Shown here: positions 7,513 through 14,396 of the stretch, piece by piece
Layout: every line of letters starts with the position of its first letter
Numbering within the stretch: the first letter of the stretch is position 1
Assembly: GCA_027061425.1 (NCBI GenBank)
Contig: JALSUN010000284.1
Span: forward strand, 1-14,396
Length of the DNA stretch: 14,396 bases
DNA from: Helicobacteraceae bacterium
GTDB taxonomy: Bacteria; Campylobacterota; Campylobacteria; Campylobacterales; Sulfurimonadaceae
Reading direction: 5' to 3'
Made by a program: the position numbers and the translations under genes
Notes under the pieces: model-generated
What the model was told of the DNA's origin: nothing
The model's input: the letters and a program-made list of their open reading frames with translations, nothing else
Databases searched by the model: none

Positions 7513-8150
7513 TATGAGAAAAATCCTATGAGTGTTTCGCCAGCGCGTACTTTGTCACCAACTTTAATAGCAACACGAGAATCAGATGGTAAAGCGATCA
7601 TACTTTCACCTTTGATCATAAGACCATAACGGGCACCTTGCTGCACACTGTTGCTAGCCACAAGATTGATCTTGATACCTACAGAAGCTAAAGCAAGGGT
7701 ATGCATCACTACCAGTTGTTTGTCACCTTCACCAAAGACGATTAAGCCTTTTTCATTTAGACGCTCGGCTAAAGGAGATGATGTACTGAGACGTGCACCT
7801 GAGACGACAGAAGTTTCATGCACTGTACACGTAAAAGGAACACGAAGGATAGAAGTGTCTAAAAAGCTGTTAGCGATGACAACGTTATACGTAGTGTTAC
7901 CATTTTCATCTTCTACGGTCTCTATACTTTTTACCGTACCATCACAAACGCTGACAATGCTGTTCTCTTGATGATAAGGAAAAGCACGTTCAGGATTACG
8001 ATATACCCATACGGTCAAGATAAATACTACCAGTGTTATAAATGCTAAAAAATCTGCATCTATAAGTAACATCACTACAAGAGCAGCTCCCGATGCAGCG
8101 ATGCACTTGAACCCATCTTTGGCAATGATAAAGGTATCGTTATATCTCAT
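7512..8150 (-). CDS. Phosphatidylserine decarboxylase-like protein, catalytic residues atypical
   Basis: A 212-residue protein of the short Psd type. After an N-terminal hydrophobic pair (about 17-48) it has VYRNPERAFP (49-58), the short-Psd opening, and VSVCDGTV (66-73), whose D70 matches the triad Asp. It ends with the lipoyl-like GARYGLMIKGESMIALPSD (172-190) and KVRAGETLIG. In active Psd the chain cuts itself at Gly-Ser to form the pyruvoyl group. Here the aligned spot reads G181-E182-S183, so Glu sits where the Ser should be. The usual VHVNR-type His also seems replaced (ILRVP, 101-105). Its place between ftsH and pssA, as I recall for the Campylobacter homologue, fits a role in phospholipid synthesis. 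It may be a divergent enzyme with a shifted cut site or a pseudoenzyme. It overlaps ftsH by 4 bases. Confidence 0.8.
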   Translation of the reverse strand: MRYNDTFIIAKDGFKCIAASGAALVVMLLIDADFLAFITLVVFILTVWVYRNPERAFPYHQENSIVSVCDGTVKSIETVEDENGNTTYNVVIANSFLDTSILRVPFTCTVHETSVVSGARLSTSSPLAERLNEKGLIVFGEGDKQLVVMHTLALASVGIKINLVASNSVQQGARYGLMIKGESMIALPSDSRVAIKVGDKVRAGETLIGFFS

Positions 8151-10141
8151 GACTTTGGCTCATCTTGCTCATCCATGTTTTTTTGGTCTTGAGACATGTC
8201 TTCGGCGATCTCACGTTCATCTTCTGGACCTTCAGGTGCTTCAACCTTAGACTCTATGCCATTTTCAGCTTCAAAATCTGTGATCACTTTACGAACAACA
8301 GAACCATCTATGTTTTCTGTTTTGTAAAGCTCAGTTACCATGTTCTCTATAGCGCCACGATACTCTTGCAGACGGGCAACAACAGCCTCATAATGTACAT
8401 CTAAAGTCGCTTTAATATGTTGGTCCATATCTTCTGCCATCTTTTCAGAGTACTCACGTGCTTGACCACCCATACCACCACCAAGGTATGATTGACGCTG
8501 TTTTTCAAGTACCATCAGACCGGCAATGTCACTCATACCATAGACCTGAACCATCGACTTGATGATGTCAGTAGCCCGTTCAAGGTCATTACTCGCACCT
8601 GTAGAGATCTCACCTATAAAGACCTGTTCTGCCGCGCGTCCACCAAGAAGAACATCGACTTCAGCAAGAAGTTCATGTTTCTGCGCCAAATACTTGTTCT
8701 CCTCTGGTGTGTTGAGTGTGTAACCCAATGCCGCAAGACCACGAGGAACAATAGAGACTTTAGAGACCTTCTTAGCCCCCTTAGTTGTCTCAGCAAGCAG
8801 TGCGTGACCACATTCGTGATAAGCAACAATACGTTGTTCTTGTTTATTAATACGACGGTTTTTCTTACTAAGACCAGCAATAGCACGTTCCACTGCTTCA
8901 AGAAGGTCTTCTTGTTTGACTGTCGTTTGACTTTTACGTCCCGCTAGAAGTGCTGCTTCGTTTATGATGTTTGCCAAGTCTGCACCGGCAAGACCTGCTG
9001 TTAGACGAGCAAGCTCTTCAAGTTTAACATCACTGTCCATCTTCACACCCTGAACATGTACTTTTAAGATCTCAATACGACCTTCATAGTCAGGTTTGTC
9101 TACCAATACCTGGCGATCAAAACGACCTGGACGCATTAGCGCCGGGTCAAGGACCTCAGGACGGTTAGTTGCCGCTAAGATAATAATAGGGGTGTCTGTA
9201 CCAAAACCGTCCATCTCCGCAAGAAGTTGGTTTAGTGTCTGCTCACGCTCGTCATTACCACCCATCATACCGCCAGCCGCACGGCTTTTACCAATAGCAT
9301 CGATCTCATCAATGAAGATGATGGAAGGGGCATCTTTTTTAGCCTGCTCAAACAGGTCACGCACACGTGCTGCACCCACACCTACAAACATCTCAATAAA
9401 ACTTGAACCCGAAACTGAGAAGAAAGGAACTTCTGCCTCGCCTGCCACTGCTTTTGCCAATAGTGTCTTACCAGTACCAGGACTACCTACAAGCATGACA
9501 CCCTTAGGAATCTTTGCACCAAGTTCTACATAACGTGCAGGATACTTCAAAAAGTCAACGATCTCTTGAACTTCTTCTTTTGCTTCCAGTACACCAGCGA
9601 CATCATCAAACTTCGTTGTTGGTTTTTCAGAGTTGACCAGTTTTTTAGAACTACCCATACCTAAAACCCCACCGCCCATACCTTTTTGCATACGACCCGC
9701 AAAAAACATCCAAATAGCGATGATAATTAAAAATGGAAATAACCATCCAAACATCTCGGTAAACCAGTTACTCTCAGAGAAACCACTATAGTCGATCTTT
9801 TCTTTGTCAAGCAGTGGCACTAAAGTTGTGTCATTAGGCACCAGACGTGTCGTATAAATAACACCTTCACCTTTAGCTTTAATGTAGCTCTGTCCGATGT
9901 CTACTTTAGAGATGGACTTGTTTTTAATCATCTCTTTAAGTTCAGAATAACTCACCTTCTTATGTTTAACAGCCCCGTTTTGACCACCAAACTGCTCACC
10001 AATAGCACCACCATTTTCTCCGATGAGAGACTTAAATATCAAAATCACCACCACAGAAAAGATGGCAAAAGTGATCAGAGGATTTTTGTTAAAAAAATTA
10101 TCGTTTTTATTGTTGTTGTTTTCGTTGTTGTTTTGACTCAT
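8147..10141 (-). CDS. ftsH: ATP-dependent zinc metalloprotease FtsH
   Basis: Membrane-anchored hexameric AAA+ protease that degrades misfolded membrane proteins and selected cytosolic regulators. The 664 residues run in standard order. An Asn-rich head (1-19) and first helix (about 22-40) precede a periplasmic domain to about 128 and a second helix (about 129-147). The AAA module has Walker A GSPGTGKT (219-226), Walker B IIFIDEID (274-281) and arginine fingers in the RPGR segment (337-340). The zinc protease site is HECGH (442-446; HEAGH or HESGH in most relatives, still HExxH), with a third-ligand Asp in GASNDLERATD (D519). The tail is acidic and variable. The start abuts the prmA stop with a GGAAAA-type ribosome site inside prmA. 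All key residues are present, so it should be active. Confidence 0.97.
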   Translation of the reverse strand: MSQNNNENNNNKNDNFFNKNPLITFAIFSVVVILIFKSLIGENGGAIGEQFGGQNGAVKHKKVSYSELKEMIKNKSISKVDIGQSYIKAKGEGVIYTTRLVPNDTTLVPLLDKEKIDYSGFSESNWFTEMFGWLFPFLIIIAIWMFFAGRMQKGMGGGVLGMGSSKKLVNSEKPTTKFDDVAGVLEAKEEVQEIVDFLKYPARYVELGAKIPKGVMLVGSPGTGKTLLAKAVAGEAEVPFFSVSGSSFIEMFVGVGAARVRDLFEQAKKDAPSIIFIDEIDAIGKSRAAGGMMGGNDEREQTLNQLLAEMDGFGTDTPIIILAATNRPEVLDPALMRPGRFDRQVLVDKPDYEGRIEILKVHVQGVKMDSDVKLEELARLTAGLAGADLANIINEAALLAGRKSQTTVKQEDLLEAVERAIAGLSKKNRRINKQEQRIVAYHECGHALLAETTKGAKKVSKVSIVPRGLAALGYTLNTPEENKYLAQKHELLAEVDVLLGGRAAEQVFIGEISTGASNDLERATDIIKSMVQVYGMSDIAGLMVLEKQRQSYLGGGMGGQAREYSEKMAEDMDQHIKATLDVHYEAVVARLQEYRGAIENMVTELYKTENIDGSVVRKVITDFEAENGIESKVEAPEGPEDEREIAEDMSQDQKNMDEQDEPKS

Positions 10142-10978
10142 TTATTTGTTTTCCTTTTTAGCTATGATAAGGGTTACCCACTCATCTCTTTGTATACGTT
10201 CTTTTACACTACAGTCACTGTATGCTTTGAGAACTTTATCTTCATATTTGTCTAAAATACCTGAAAGTACTAAGGTACCGTTTTCTTTAAGCAGACGTTT
10301 CAGATCACTTGCGATAAAAACTAAGACATCCGCCACAATGTTGGCAATGACAACATCATACTTCTTCTGCGTCATTGGTGCAGAACCTTCCCACACCTCT
10401 CGAAATGTTACTTTGTTCATCTGTGCATTTTCTAAGGTGTTGGCCACTGAGACAGGGTCTGTGTCACAAGCATCCACTACCGCACCCATTTTAGCTGCTG
10501 CAATCCCCAAAATCCCACTACCACAACCGATATCCGCGACTTCCATCTCTGGTTTAACTTCTAAAGCGATCGCTTCCAAACAAGCCGCCGTAGTTGGGTG
10601 ATGCCCCGTACCAAACGCCAAGGCTGGGTCCAACTCTATATTTAACATCCCCTCTTTAGGTGCGTCCCAAGTGGGATGTATATAAAAGGGAGCGATCTCT
10701 ACTGGTGTAATACTCTCTTGGTAATTTTTGACCCAGTCAGAGTTTTTCTCTTTAGTAAGTTCCATCTCAACATCAATGGGCTTTTGCAAAGCTTGTTCTA
10801 AAGCCTCTTTAAACTGCTCAACACCCCAAGAGATAGTCTCCAACTCTTCTTCACTTCTAATAATAAAACTACCATCGCGTTCTTCAAAACCTACAGGCAG
10901 TGTGTCTGCCAAAAAGTCAGCAAAAAGCTCTAAGTAAGAAGAGGGTGTAATTTTTAGTTCATGATAATACTCTTGCAT
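10142..10978 (-). CDS. prmA: Ribosomal protein L11 methyltransferase
   Basis: PrmA uses S-adenosylmethionine to trimethylate ribosomal protein L11 in the cytosol. The 278-residue protein has an N-terminal substrate-binding part (1-95), then the PrmA hallmark DPALAFGTGHHPTT (117-130). SAM motif I follows as VADIGCGSGILGIAAAKMGA (148-167), with acidic CDTDP (171-175), and the catalytic-loop sequence IANIVAD (211-217). Length is close to normal. It lies between hisA and ftsH with no spare bases on either side, so it is certainly co-transcribed. The prmA-ftsH pair is, from memory, also found in Campylobacter jejuni. Nothing looks broken. Confidence 0.93.
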   Translation of the reverse strand: MQEYYHELKITPSSYLELFADFLADTLPVGFEERDGSFIIRSEEELETISWGVEQFKEALEQALQKPIDVEMELTKEKNSDWVKNYQESITPVEIAPFYIHPTWDAPKEGMLNIELDPALAFGTGHHPTTAACLEAIALEVKPEMEVADIGCGSGILGIAAAKMGAVVDACDTDPVSVANTLENAQMNKVTFREVWEGSAPMTQKKYDVVIANIVADVLVFIASDLKRLLKENGTLVLSGILDKYEDKVLKAYSDCSVKERIQRDEWVTLIIAKKENK

Positions 10979-11689
10979 CTACTTCACCTCTTTTAGAGCT
11001 TTTTCAAGGTCAAGTGTACCTTCATAATACGCCTTCCCCACGATAACACCTTCGATCTCACCTGTGGCTTGAAGGGCATCTATCTCACTGCGCTCTTTTA
11101 ACCCACCACTTGCGATCGTAGGAACACCAGACGCTCGAGCGATGTCGAGTGTAAACTCTACGTTGACACCACTAAGCATCCCATCACGTCCAACATCTGT
11201 ACAGATAATCGCTTCTACGCCAGCAGCAGCAAACTCTTTTGCCAAGTCTGTCGCTTTCATAGAGCTTACTTCACCCCAACCTTCAACCGCCACATAACCA
11301 TCAATAGCATCTATACCAACAACTACAGGGTATTTTGCTGCCATATCTCTTACAAATTGAGGATCTTTGACAGCGATAGAGCCTAAGATCACACGGTCTA
11401 TCCCCAAGTCAAGGTATTTCTTTATGGTCTCTTCATCACGGATACCCCCGCCAAGTTCTAGCTTCACATTACAGTTGGCACGGATCTTCTTGATCTCTTC
11501 ATGGTTTACAGGAGTTCCGGCAAACGCACCGTTAAGATCAACAAGATGTACCCACTCTGCGCCCATCTCTTCAAAAAGCTTCACTTGAGCAACAGGGCTC
11601 TCGTTATAGATCTTAGCACTCTCCATCAAACCTTTTGAGAGACGTACAGCCTTGGCATCTTTAAGATCTATAGCTGGAAATAGTGTCAT
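10979..11689 (-). CDS. hisA: HisA, ProFAR isomerase of histidine synthesis
   Basis: HisA is 1-(5-phosphoribosyl)-5-[(5-phosphoribosylamino)methylideneamino]imidazole-4-carboxamide isomerase, the fourth step of histidine synthesis, whose product feeds HisH-HisF. The 236-residue TIM barrel shows the two catalytic Asp (D8 in PAIDLKDAKAVRL and D127 in VVVGIDA). It also has the two phosphate-binding Gly loops, LGGGIRDE (79-86) with GSIAV, and TDVGRDGMLSG (164-174) with SGGLKERSE, and the barrel's internal half-repeat. Length is standard. It follows hisH by 9 bases and abuts prmA. A hisF gene, the usual neighbour, is not in the window and must lie elsewhere. The TIM-barrel twin HisF is excluded by the start motif and D8/D127 arrangement. 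Confidence 0.95.
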   Translation of the reverse strand: MTLFPAIDLKDAKAVRLSKGLMESAKIYNESPVAQVKLFEEMGAEWVHLVDLNGAFAGTPVNHEEIKKIRANCNVKLELGGGIRDEETIKKYLDLGIDRVILGSIAVKDPQFVRDMAAKYPVVVGIDAIDGYVAVEGWGEVSSMKATDLAKEFAAAGVEAIICTDVGRDGMLSGVNVEFTLDIARASGVPTIASGGLKERSEIDALQATGEIEGVIVGKAYYEGTLDLEKALKEVK

Positions 11690-11698
11690 ATGTTGTCC

Positions 11699-12310
11699 TT
11701 ATAATTTTGTAAAATTTTCGAGTATATGAAGACCATTTTTATGGCTCTTCTCTGGGTGGGGTTGTATGCCCATAACATTGTCATTAGCAACTGCACTTGT
11801 AAAACTGTAACCATACTCTGTACGACCGATGGTGTTGTTCGGGTCTTCACATACAGCATGAAACGAGTGCACAAAGTACAAGTAGTGCTCATCATCAAGG
11901 TTATTAAAAAGCGCATGCTCTTTTGTGAACATACGGTTCCATCCCATGTGTGGCACTTTAAGGGAGTGTGAAAAACGTTCCACATCAAACGCTTGCACAT
12001 GTCCTTTGATAAGCCCTAAACCCTGACTCTCACCAAATTCTTGGCTTGATTCAAAAAGAAGCTGCATCCCAAGACAGATACCAAGCATCGGGTCTCCACC
12101 CTTAGCATAAGCCTTTACAGCCTCATCCATATGACGCTCCTTTAAGTGTTCCATAGCATCACCAAAGGCACCAACACCCGGCAAGATGAGCTTGTCATAC
12201 GTGTGAAACTTGTCAGGGTCTGACGCCACTTGAACATCTACACCTAAAAGTTTAAAAGCATTTTTCACAGAGGCCAAATTGCCCATGTTATAATCAACGA
12301 TACCTATCAT
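11699..12310 (-). CDS. hisH: HisH, glutaminase subunit of imidazole-glycerol-phosphate synthase
   Basis: HisH releases ammonia from glutamine and passes it through HisF to make imidazole glycerol phosphate and AICAR. The 203-residue class I amidotransferase has the full catalytic triad: Cys79 in LGICLGMQLLF, and His185 and Glu187 in QPHPEKS. It also has the N-terminal DYNMGNLASVKNAF (6-19) and the oxyanion strand region PGVGAFGDAM (44-53). VPHMGWN (119-125) is another HisH signature. A second HisH type occurs in surface-sugar clusters of some Campylobacterota (WbuY-like), but the hisA gene 9 bases downstream supports the histidine role. Its ATG overlaps the stop of the upstream PDC-sensor gene by 4 bases. 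Confidence 0.94.
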   Translation of the reverse strand: MIGIVDYNMGNLASVKNAFKLLGVDVQVASDPDKFHTYDKLILPGVGAFGDAMEHLKERHMDEAVKAYAKGGDPMLGICLGMQLLFESSQEFGESQGLGLIKGHVQAFDVERFSHSLKVPHMGWNRMFTKEHALFNNLDDEHYLYFVHSFHAVCEDPNNTIGRTEYGYSFTSAVANDNVMGIQPHPEKSHKNGLHILENFTKL

Positions 12311-13218
12311 TCTTCGATACTCTTTCCTGTTAATTTTATGTAGATCGCCAACGAGATCATCAGCAGTGAGACCCCAGCGATAATGTAGATAGCCATGATT
12401 AGTTTGTCAGGTTCTGTCATCGCAAACTTAAAGACCAGCATCAAGGCCTCAATAGAAAGTGCGATGATGATGGAACCTAAAAAGCGTACCATCGTTTTGT
12501 GAGGGTCTGATGCACTATGATTCTCCGTATGTCGACCCAAAACCTCCTCTTCAAAGAGGGTTTTCACCAGGTCAAATATGGCCAAAGATAAAGTTAACAA
12601 AATGGTTGCATTAAAGATACTTTTGATCTCAATGTCTTGAATATTAAAGCCCTGTTCAAAAAAGTAACCCACACCCTTTAAAAAGAGTAACAAGGCTACC
12701 ATTGCAAGGACAAGGGTAAATGCTGCATAACCATAACGAAAAATACGACCCGAGATCGACCGCATTGCCATAGGGTGTGCGATCTTTAGTACAGCAGTCA
12801 ATGGCATATCCAAACATGCCACGTACTGTATCTCTCCTGCACTGTTAAAAATAGGCTTGGAAGCAGTAATAGTCAACTCTTGGGTGATTAATGAAGGGTA
12901 AGGATCGGTGATCGTACAGCGCTTCTCTTTCATTGCACGGTAATAATACGCACGGTTAGAACGACGCTGTCCTATACAGGTGTCAGTACTGCCTCCATCA
13001 GGCAAATAAGTAGGTGTGATCTGTTCGCCCTTGGCATTGAGGACATAAACACCTTCACATGCGGGAAGGTCTCCCATGATCTTGCGAAGACGGTCAGTCA
13101 CTGCTTTTTCAGAGATTGCAGGAAGATTGTTTGGAAGGTTTTTAGAAAAAAGATAACAAAAGTAGGCCCGCGCCTGTGTACGGCTCTCACCATAATGCTG
13201 TATGTCACGTGTTAACAT
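12307..13218 (-). CDS. PDC-type sensor-domain membrane protein, operon leader gene
   Basis: A 303-residue protein. Residues about 30-150 resemble a single PDC/Cache sensor domain: GVYVLNAKGEQITP (56-69), then RSNRAYYYRAMKEK (86-99), TDPYPSLITQELTITASKPI (104-123) and GEIQYVACLDMPL (128-140). These are the ligand-side motifs of Cache domains in chemoreceptors and kinases. Four hydrophobic helices follow at about 163-185, 201-221, 246-266 and 273-294, and no output domain (HAMP, kinase, GGDEF) is present. Unusually, there is no signal peptide or helix before the sensor part, although Cache domains usually sit outside the membrane between two helices. The start is set by an AAAAGG ribosome site and a TATAAT promoter. 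It may be a membrane regulator; I cannot assign a role. Related proteins are, I recall, widespread beside hisH in Campylobacterota. Confidence 0.75.
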   Translation of the reverse strand: MLTRDIQHYGESRTQARAYFCYLFSKNLPNNLPAISEKAVTDRLRKIMGDLPACEGVYVLNAKGEQITPTYLPDGGSTDTCIGQRRSNRAYYYRAMKEKRCTITDPYPSLITQELTITASKPIFNSAGEIQYVACLDMPLTAVLKIAHPMAMRSISGRIFRYGYAAFTLVLAMVALLLFLKGVGYFFEQGFNIQDIEIKSIFNATILLTLSLAIFDLVKTLFEEEVLGRHTENHSASDPHKTMVRFLGSIIIALSIEALMLVFKFAMTEPDKLIMAIYIIAGVSLLMISLAIYIKLTGKSIEE

Positions 13219-13247
13219 CTCTAGCCTTTTCTAAAATATAGTACGCG

Positions 13248-13253
13248 ATTATA
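13248..13253 (-). promoter_or_regulatory. -10 box of the seven-gene his/ftsH/pss operon
   Basis: On the minus strand AGATATAATCG contains an exact TATAAT 30 bases before the ATG at 13218. The hexamer 17 bases further up (13271-13276, CTGAGC) is a weak -35. A start near 13241 would give a leader of about 22 bases containing AAAAGG. It is the only evident promoter for everything down to pssA. Confidence 0.6.
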
Positions 13254-13295
13254 TCTAAGAGTTGATTAATGCTCAGAAATGGGTATTTTTTGAAA

Positions 13296-13332
13296 TATTA
13301 TTTCCTCACTCTAAACAGCATCATGTTATAGT
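13296..13332 (+). promoter_or_regulatory. Candidate promoters of waaC
   Basis: Two plus-strand -10 candidates precede waaC. TATTAT at 13296-13301 would give a leader of about 32 bases. An extended box, TG-T-TATAGT (13324-13332), would start transcription almost at the ATG, giving a leaderless message. Neither has a clear -35, and no strong Shine-Dalgarno sequence precedes the start at 13340. The 121-base divergent gap holds nothing else. Confidence 0.35.
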
Positions 13333-13339
13333 CTCGTTT

Positions 13340-14350
13340 ATGAATACAAAGCCACAACGTATCGCTATTGTCAGACTCACCGCCTTAGGTGACATCATTA
13401 ATGGTACTATTGTTTTACAACTCATTAAAAAGCACTATCCTGACGCTGATATAGAGTGGTTTTGTGAAGAGGCTTTTGCCTCTATTTTACAAGAGCACCC
13501 CGACCTTAAAAAGGTACACAGTGTTCCCATAAAACGCATCAAAAAGACCAAAGACTTGACACTTCTTAGATCAACACTAAGTCACCTAAAAGAGACAAAA
13601 CCTTTTGACATCATCATCGATATGCAGGGCCTCATAAAGTCAGCTGTTATCTCTCGTCTCATAGGTAAAAACATCCACGGTTTTGACAAAGACTCCGCAA
13701 GAGAGTCTCTCTCCTCATGGTTTTACAAAAGTACCTCTAACATCCCCTACACTAACAATGTCATCACCAGAAATATCGATGTTGTTGCAGATGCTTTAGA
13801 CTTTAAAGTCACTCCAGAAGAGATCTTAGAAAAAAAGCCCTGCTTCGCTTCACAAAAAAAACCCACTTTTCTAGCTGAAGAAAAACCAAATATTGCTATG
13901 GTCATCGGTGCATCATGGCCATCTAAAGAGTACCCCAAAGAGAAGTTTGTTGAGCTATGTTTTGCATTAGAAAATGCACAATGTATTTTGATCTGGGGAA
14001 GTGAAAGAGAGAGGGAGTATGCAACCTTTATCGCAGAGCGCGCATCTAACGTCACCATAACACCTAAACTCTCATTACAAGAGCTGACAGCCACCATAGA
14101 ACACTGTGATCTGACCATAGGAAACGACACCGGTCCGACCCACTTGGCCTGGGCCATGAACCGCCCCTCTATCGCCCTGTTTGGCCCAACAAACACCAGA
14201 ATGATTTATGCAACTCCTATCAACCTTGCCATAGAGTCACCTTCACATGTAGACATTACTAAGATCAACAAACAAGACTTTTCCATAAAAGAGATAGATG
14301 TTAATACTATTAAGACCTATGCAGAAAAATTATTGGAGTTGAAACAGTAA
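13340..14350 (+). CDS. waaC: Lipopolysaccharide heptosyltransferase I
   Basis: WaaC transfers L-glycero-D-manno-heptose from ADP-heptose to Kdo, starting the LPS/LOS inner core on the cytosolic face of the inner membrane. The frame is open from 13262, but the ATG at 13340 gives 336 residues and the usual N-terminus, RIAIVRLTALGDII (7-20, with the conserved Asp18). Other glycosyltransferase family 9 features are DIIIDMQGLIKSA (90-102), the central GASWPSKEYPKEKF block (190-203) and IGNDTGPTHLAWAM (260-273), the donor-binding motif. ALFGPTN follows it. Length fits WaaC rather than the slightly longer WaaF, though the two can be confused. It is transcribed away from the his/ftsH operon and probably opens an LPS gene set continuing to the right. 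Confidence 0.88.
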   Translation: MNTKPQRIAIVRLTALGDIINGTIVLQLIKKHYPDADIEWFCEEAFASILQEHPDLKKVHSVPIKRIKKTKDLTLLRSTLSHLKETKPFDIIIDMQGLIKSAVISRLIGKNIHGFDKDSARESLSSWFYKSTSNIPYTNNVITRNIDVVADALDFKVTPEEILEKKPCFASQKKPTFLAEEKPNIAMVIGASWPSKEYPKEKFVELCFALENAQCILIWGSEREREYATFIAERASNVTITPKLSLQELTATIEHCDLTIGNDTGPTHLAWAMNRPSIALFGPTNTRMIYATPINLAIESPSHVDITKINKQDFSIKEIDVNTIKTYAEKLLELKQ

Positions 14351-14370
14351 ACATTCCTGATGTGCTCAAA

Positions 14371-14396
14371 CCTCAGTTGAGGATGTAAGTTTTTTT
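14371..14396 (+). terminator. Possible terminator after waaC at the window edge
   Basis: CCTCA (14371-14375) can pair with TGAGG (14378-14382), or CTCAA (14365-14369) with TTGAG (14377-14381), followed seven bases later by at least seven T running off the window. The stems are only 5 bp and the T-tract is not adjacent, so this is a weak call and may instead be part of the next gene's leader. Confidence 0.35.

Noticed and set aside
8614..9533. Long open frames opposite or out of frame with ftsH (8614-8901 minus, 8492-8947 plus, 9096-9533 plus)
   Set aside because: They are shadows of the conserved ftsH reading frame with no ribosome sites and non-protein-like compositions.
13262..13339. 26-residue upstream extension of WaaC
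   Set aside because: Family members begin just before the RIAIVRLTALGD motif, and this stretch contains the divergent promoter region.
13747..14196. 149-residue open frame antisense to waaC
   Set aside because: It lies entirely inside a well-conserved glycosyltransferase gene and has no recognisable features of its own.

Overview
The window looks like a chromosomal piece of a Campylobacterota (epsilonproteobacterial) genome, most like Sulfurovum or Sulfurimonas. The reasons are the AT-rich, TATAAT-centred promoters with poor -35 boxes, the protein styles, and the block prmA - ftsH - psd-like - pssA, an order I recall from Campylobacter jejuni and relatives. No CRISPR, tRNA, rRNA, insertion sequence or phage gene is visible.

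Layout. Positions 1-1620 (minus strand) hold a non-coding left end, a DUF2231-type four-helix membrane protein (276-761) and a small lipoprotein with a lipocalin-like GTW motif (924-1502), each with its own promoter. At 1620-1967 lies a decayed C-terminal piece of AmrS, the AmmeMemoRadiSam-system radical SAM enzyme. It lacks the iron-sulfur core and also seems to carry an internal deletion. Positions 2191-6059 (plus strand) hold a compact, unrecognised three-gene operon: an ankyrin-repeat lipoprotein, a large exported protein of unknown family, and a four-helix inner-membrane protein. It meets a minus-strand outer-membrane beta-barrel gene (6064-6711) tail to tail, 4 bases apart.

Positions 6790-13218 (minus strand) are one seven-gene operon, read from right to left: PDC-sensor membrane protein, hisH, hisA, prmA, ftsH, a phosphatidylserine-decarboxylase-like gene, pssA. 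Neighbours overlap by 4 or 1 bases, abut exactly, or are 9 bases apart. A good TATAAT box sits just upstream of the first gene. The operon joins two histidine-biosynthesis steps, methylation of ribosomal protein L11, membrane-protein quality control and the start of phosphatidylethanolamine synthesis. Divergent from it, at 13340-14350 (plus strand), is waaC, which adds the first heptose to the LPS inner core; a possible terminator ends the window.

The points most worth a second look are the unknown ankyrin-lipoprotein operon next to the AmrS relic, the decarboxylase homologue whose catalytic Ser (and probably His) is not where the family needs it, and the PDC-sensor protein whose sensor precedes all of its membrane helices with no signal peptide.
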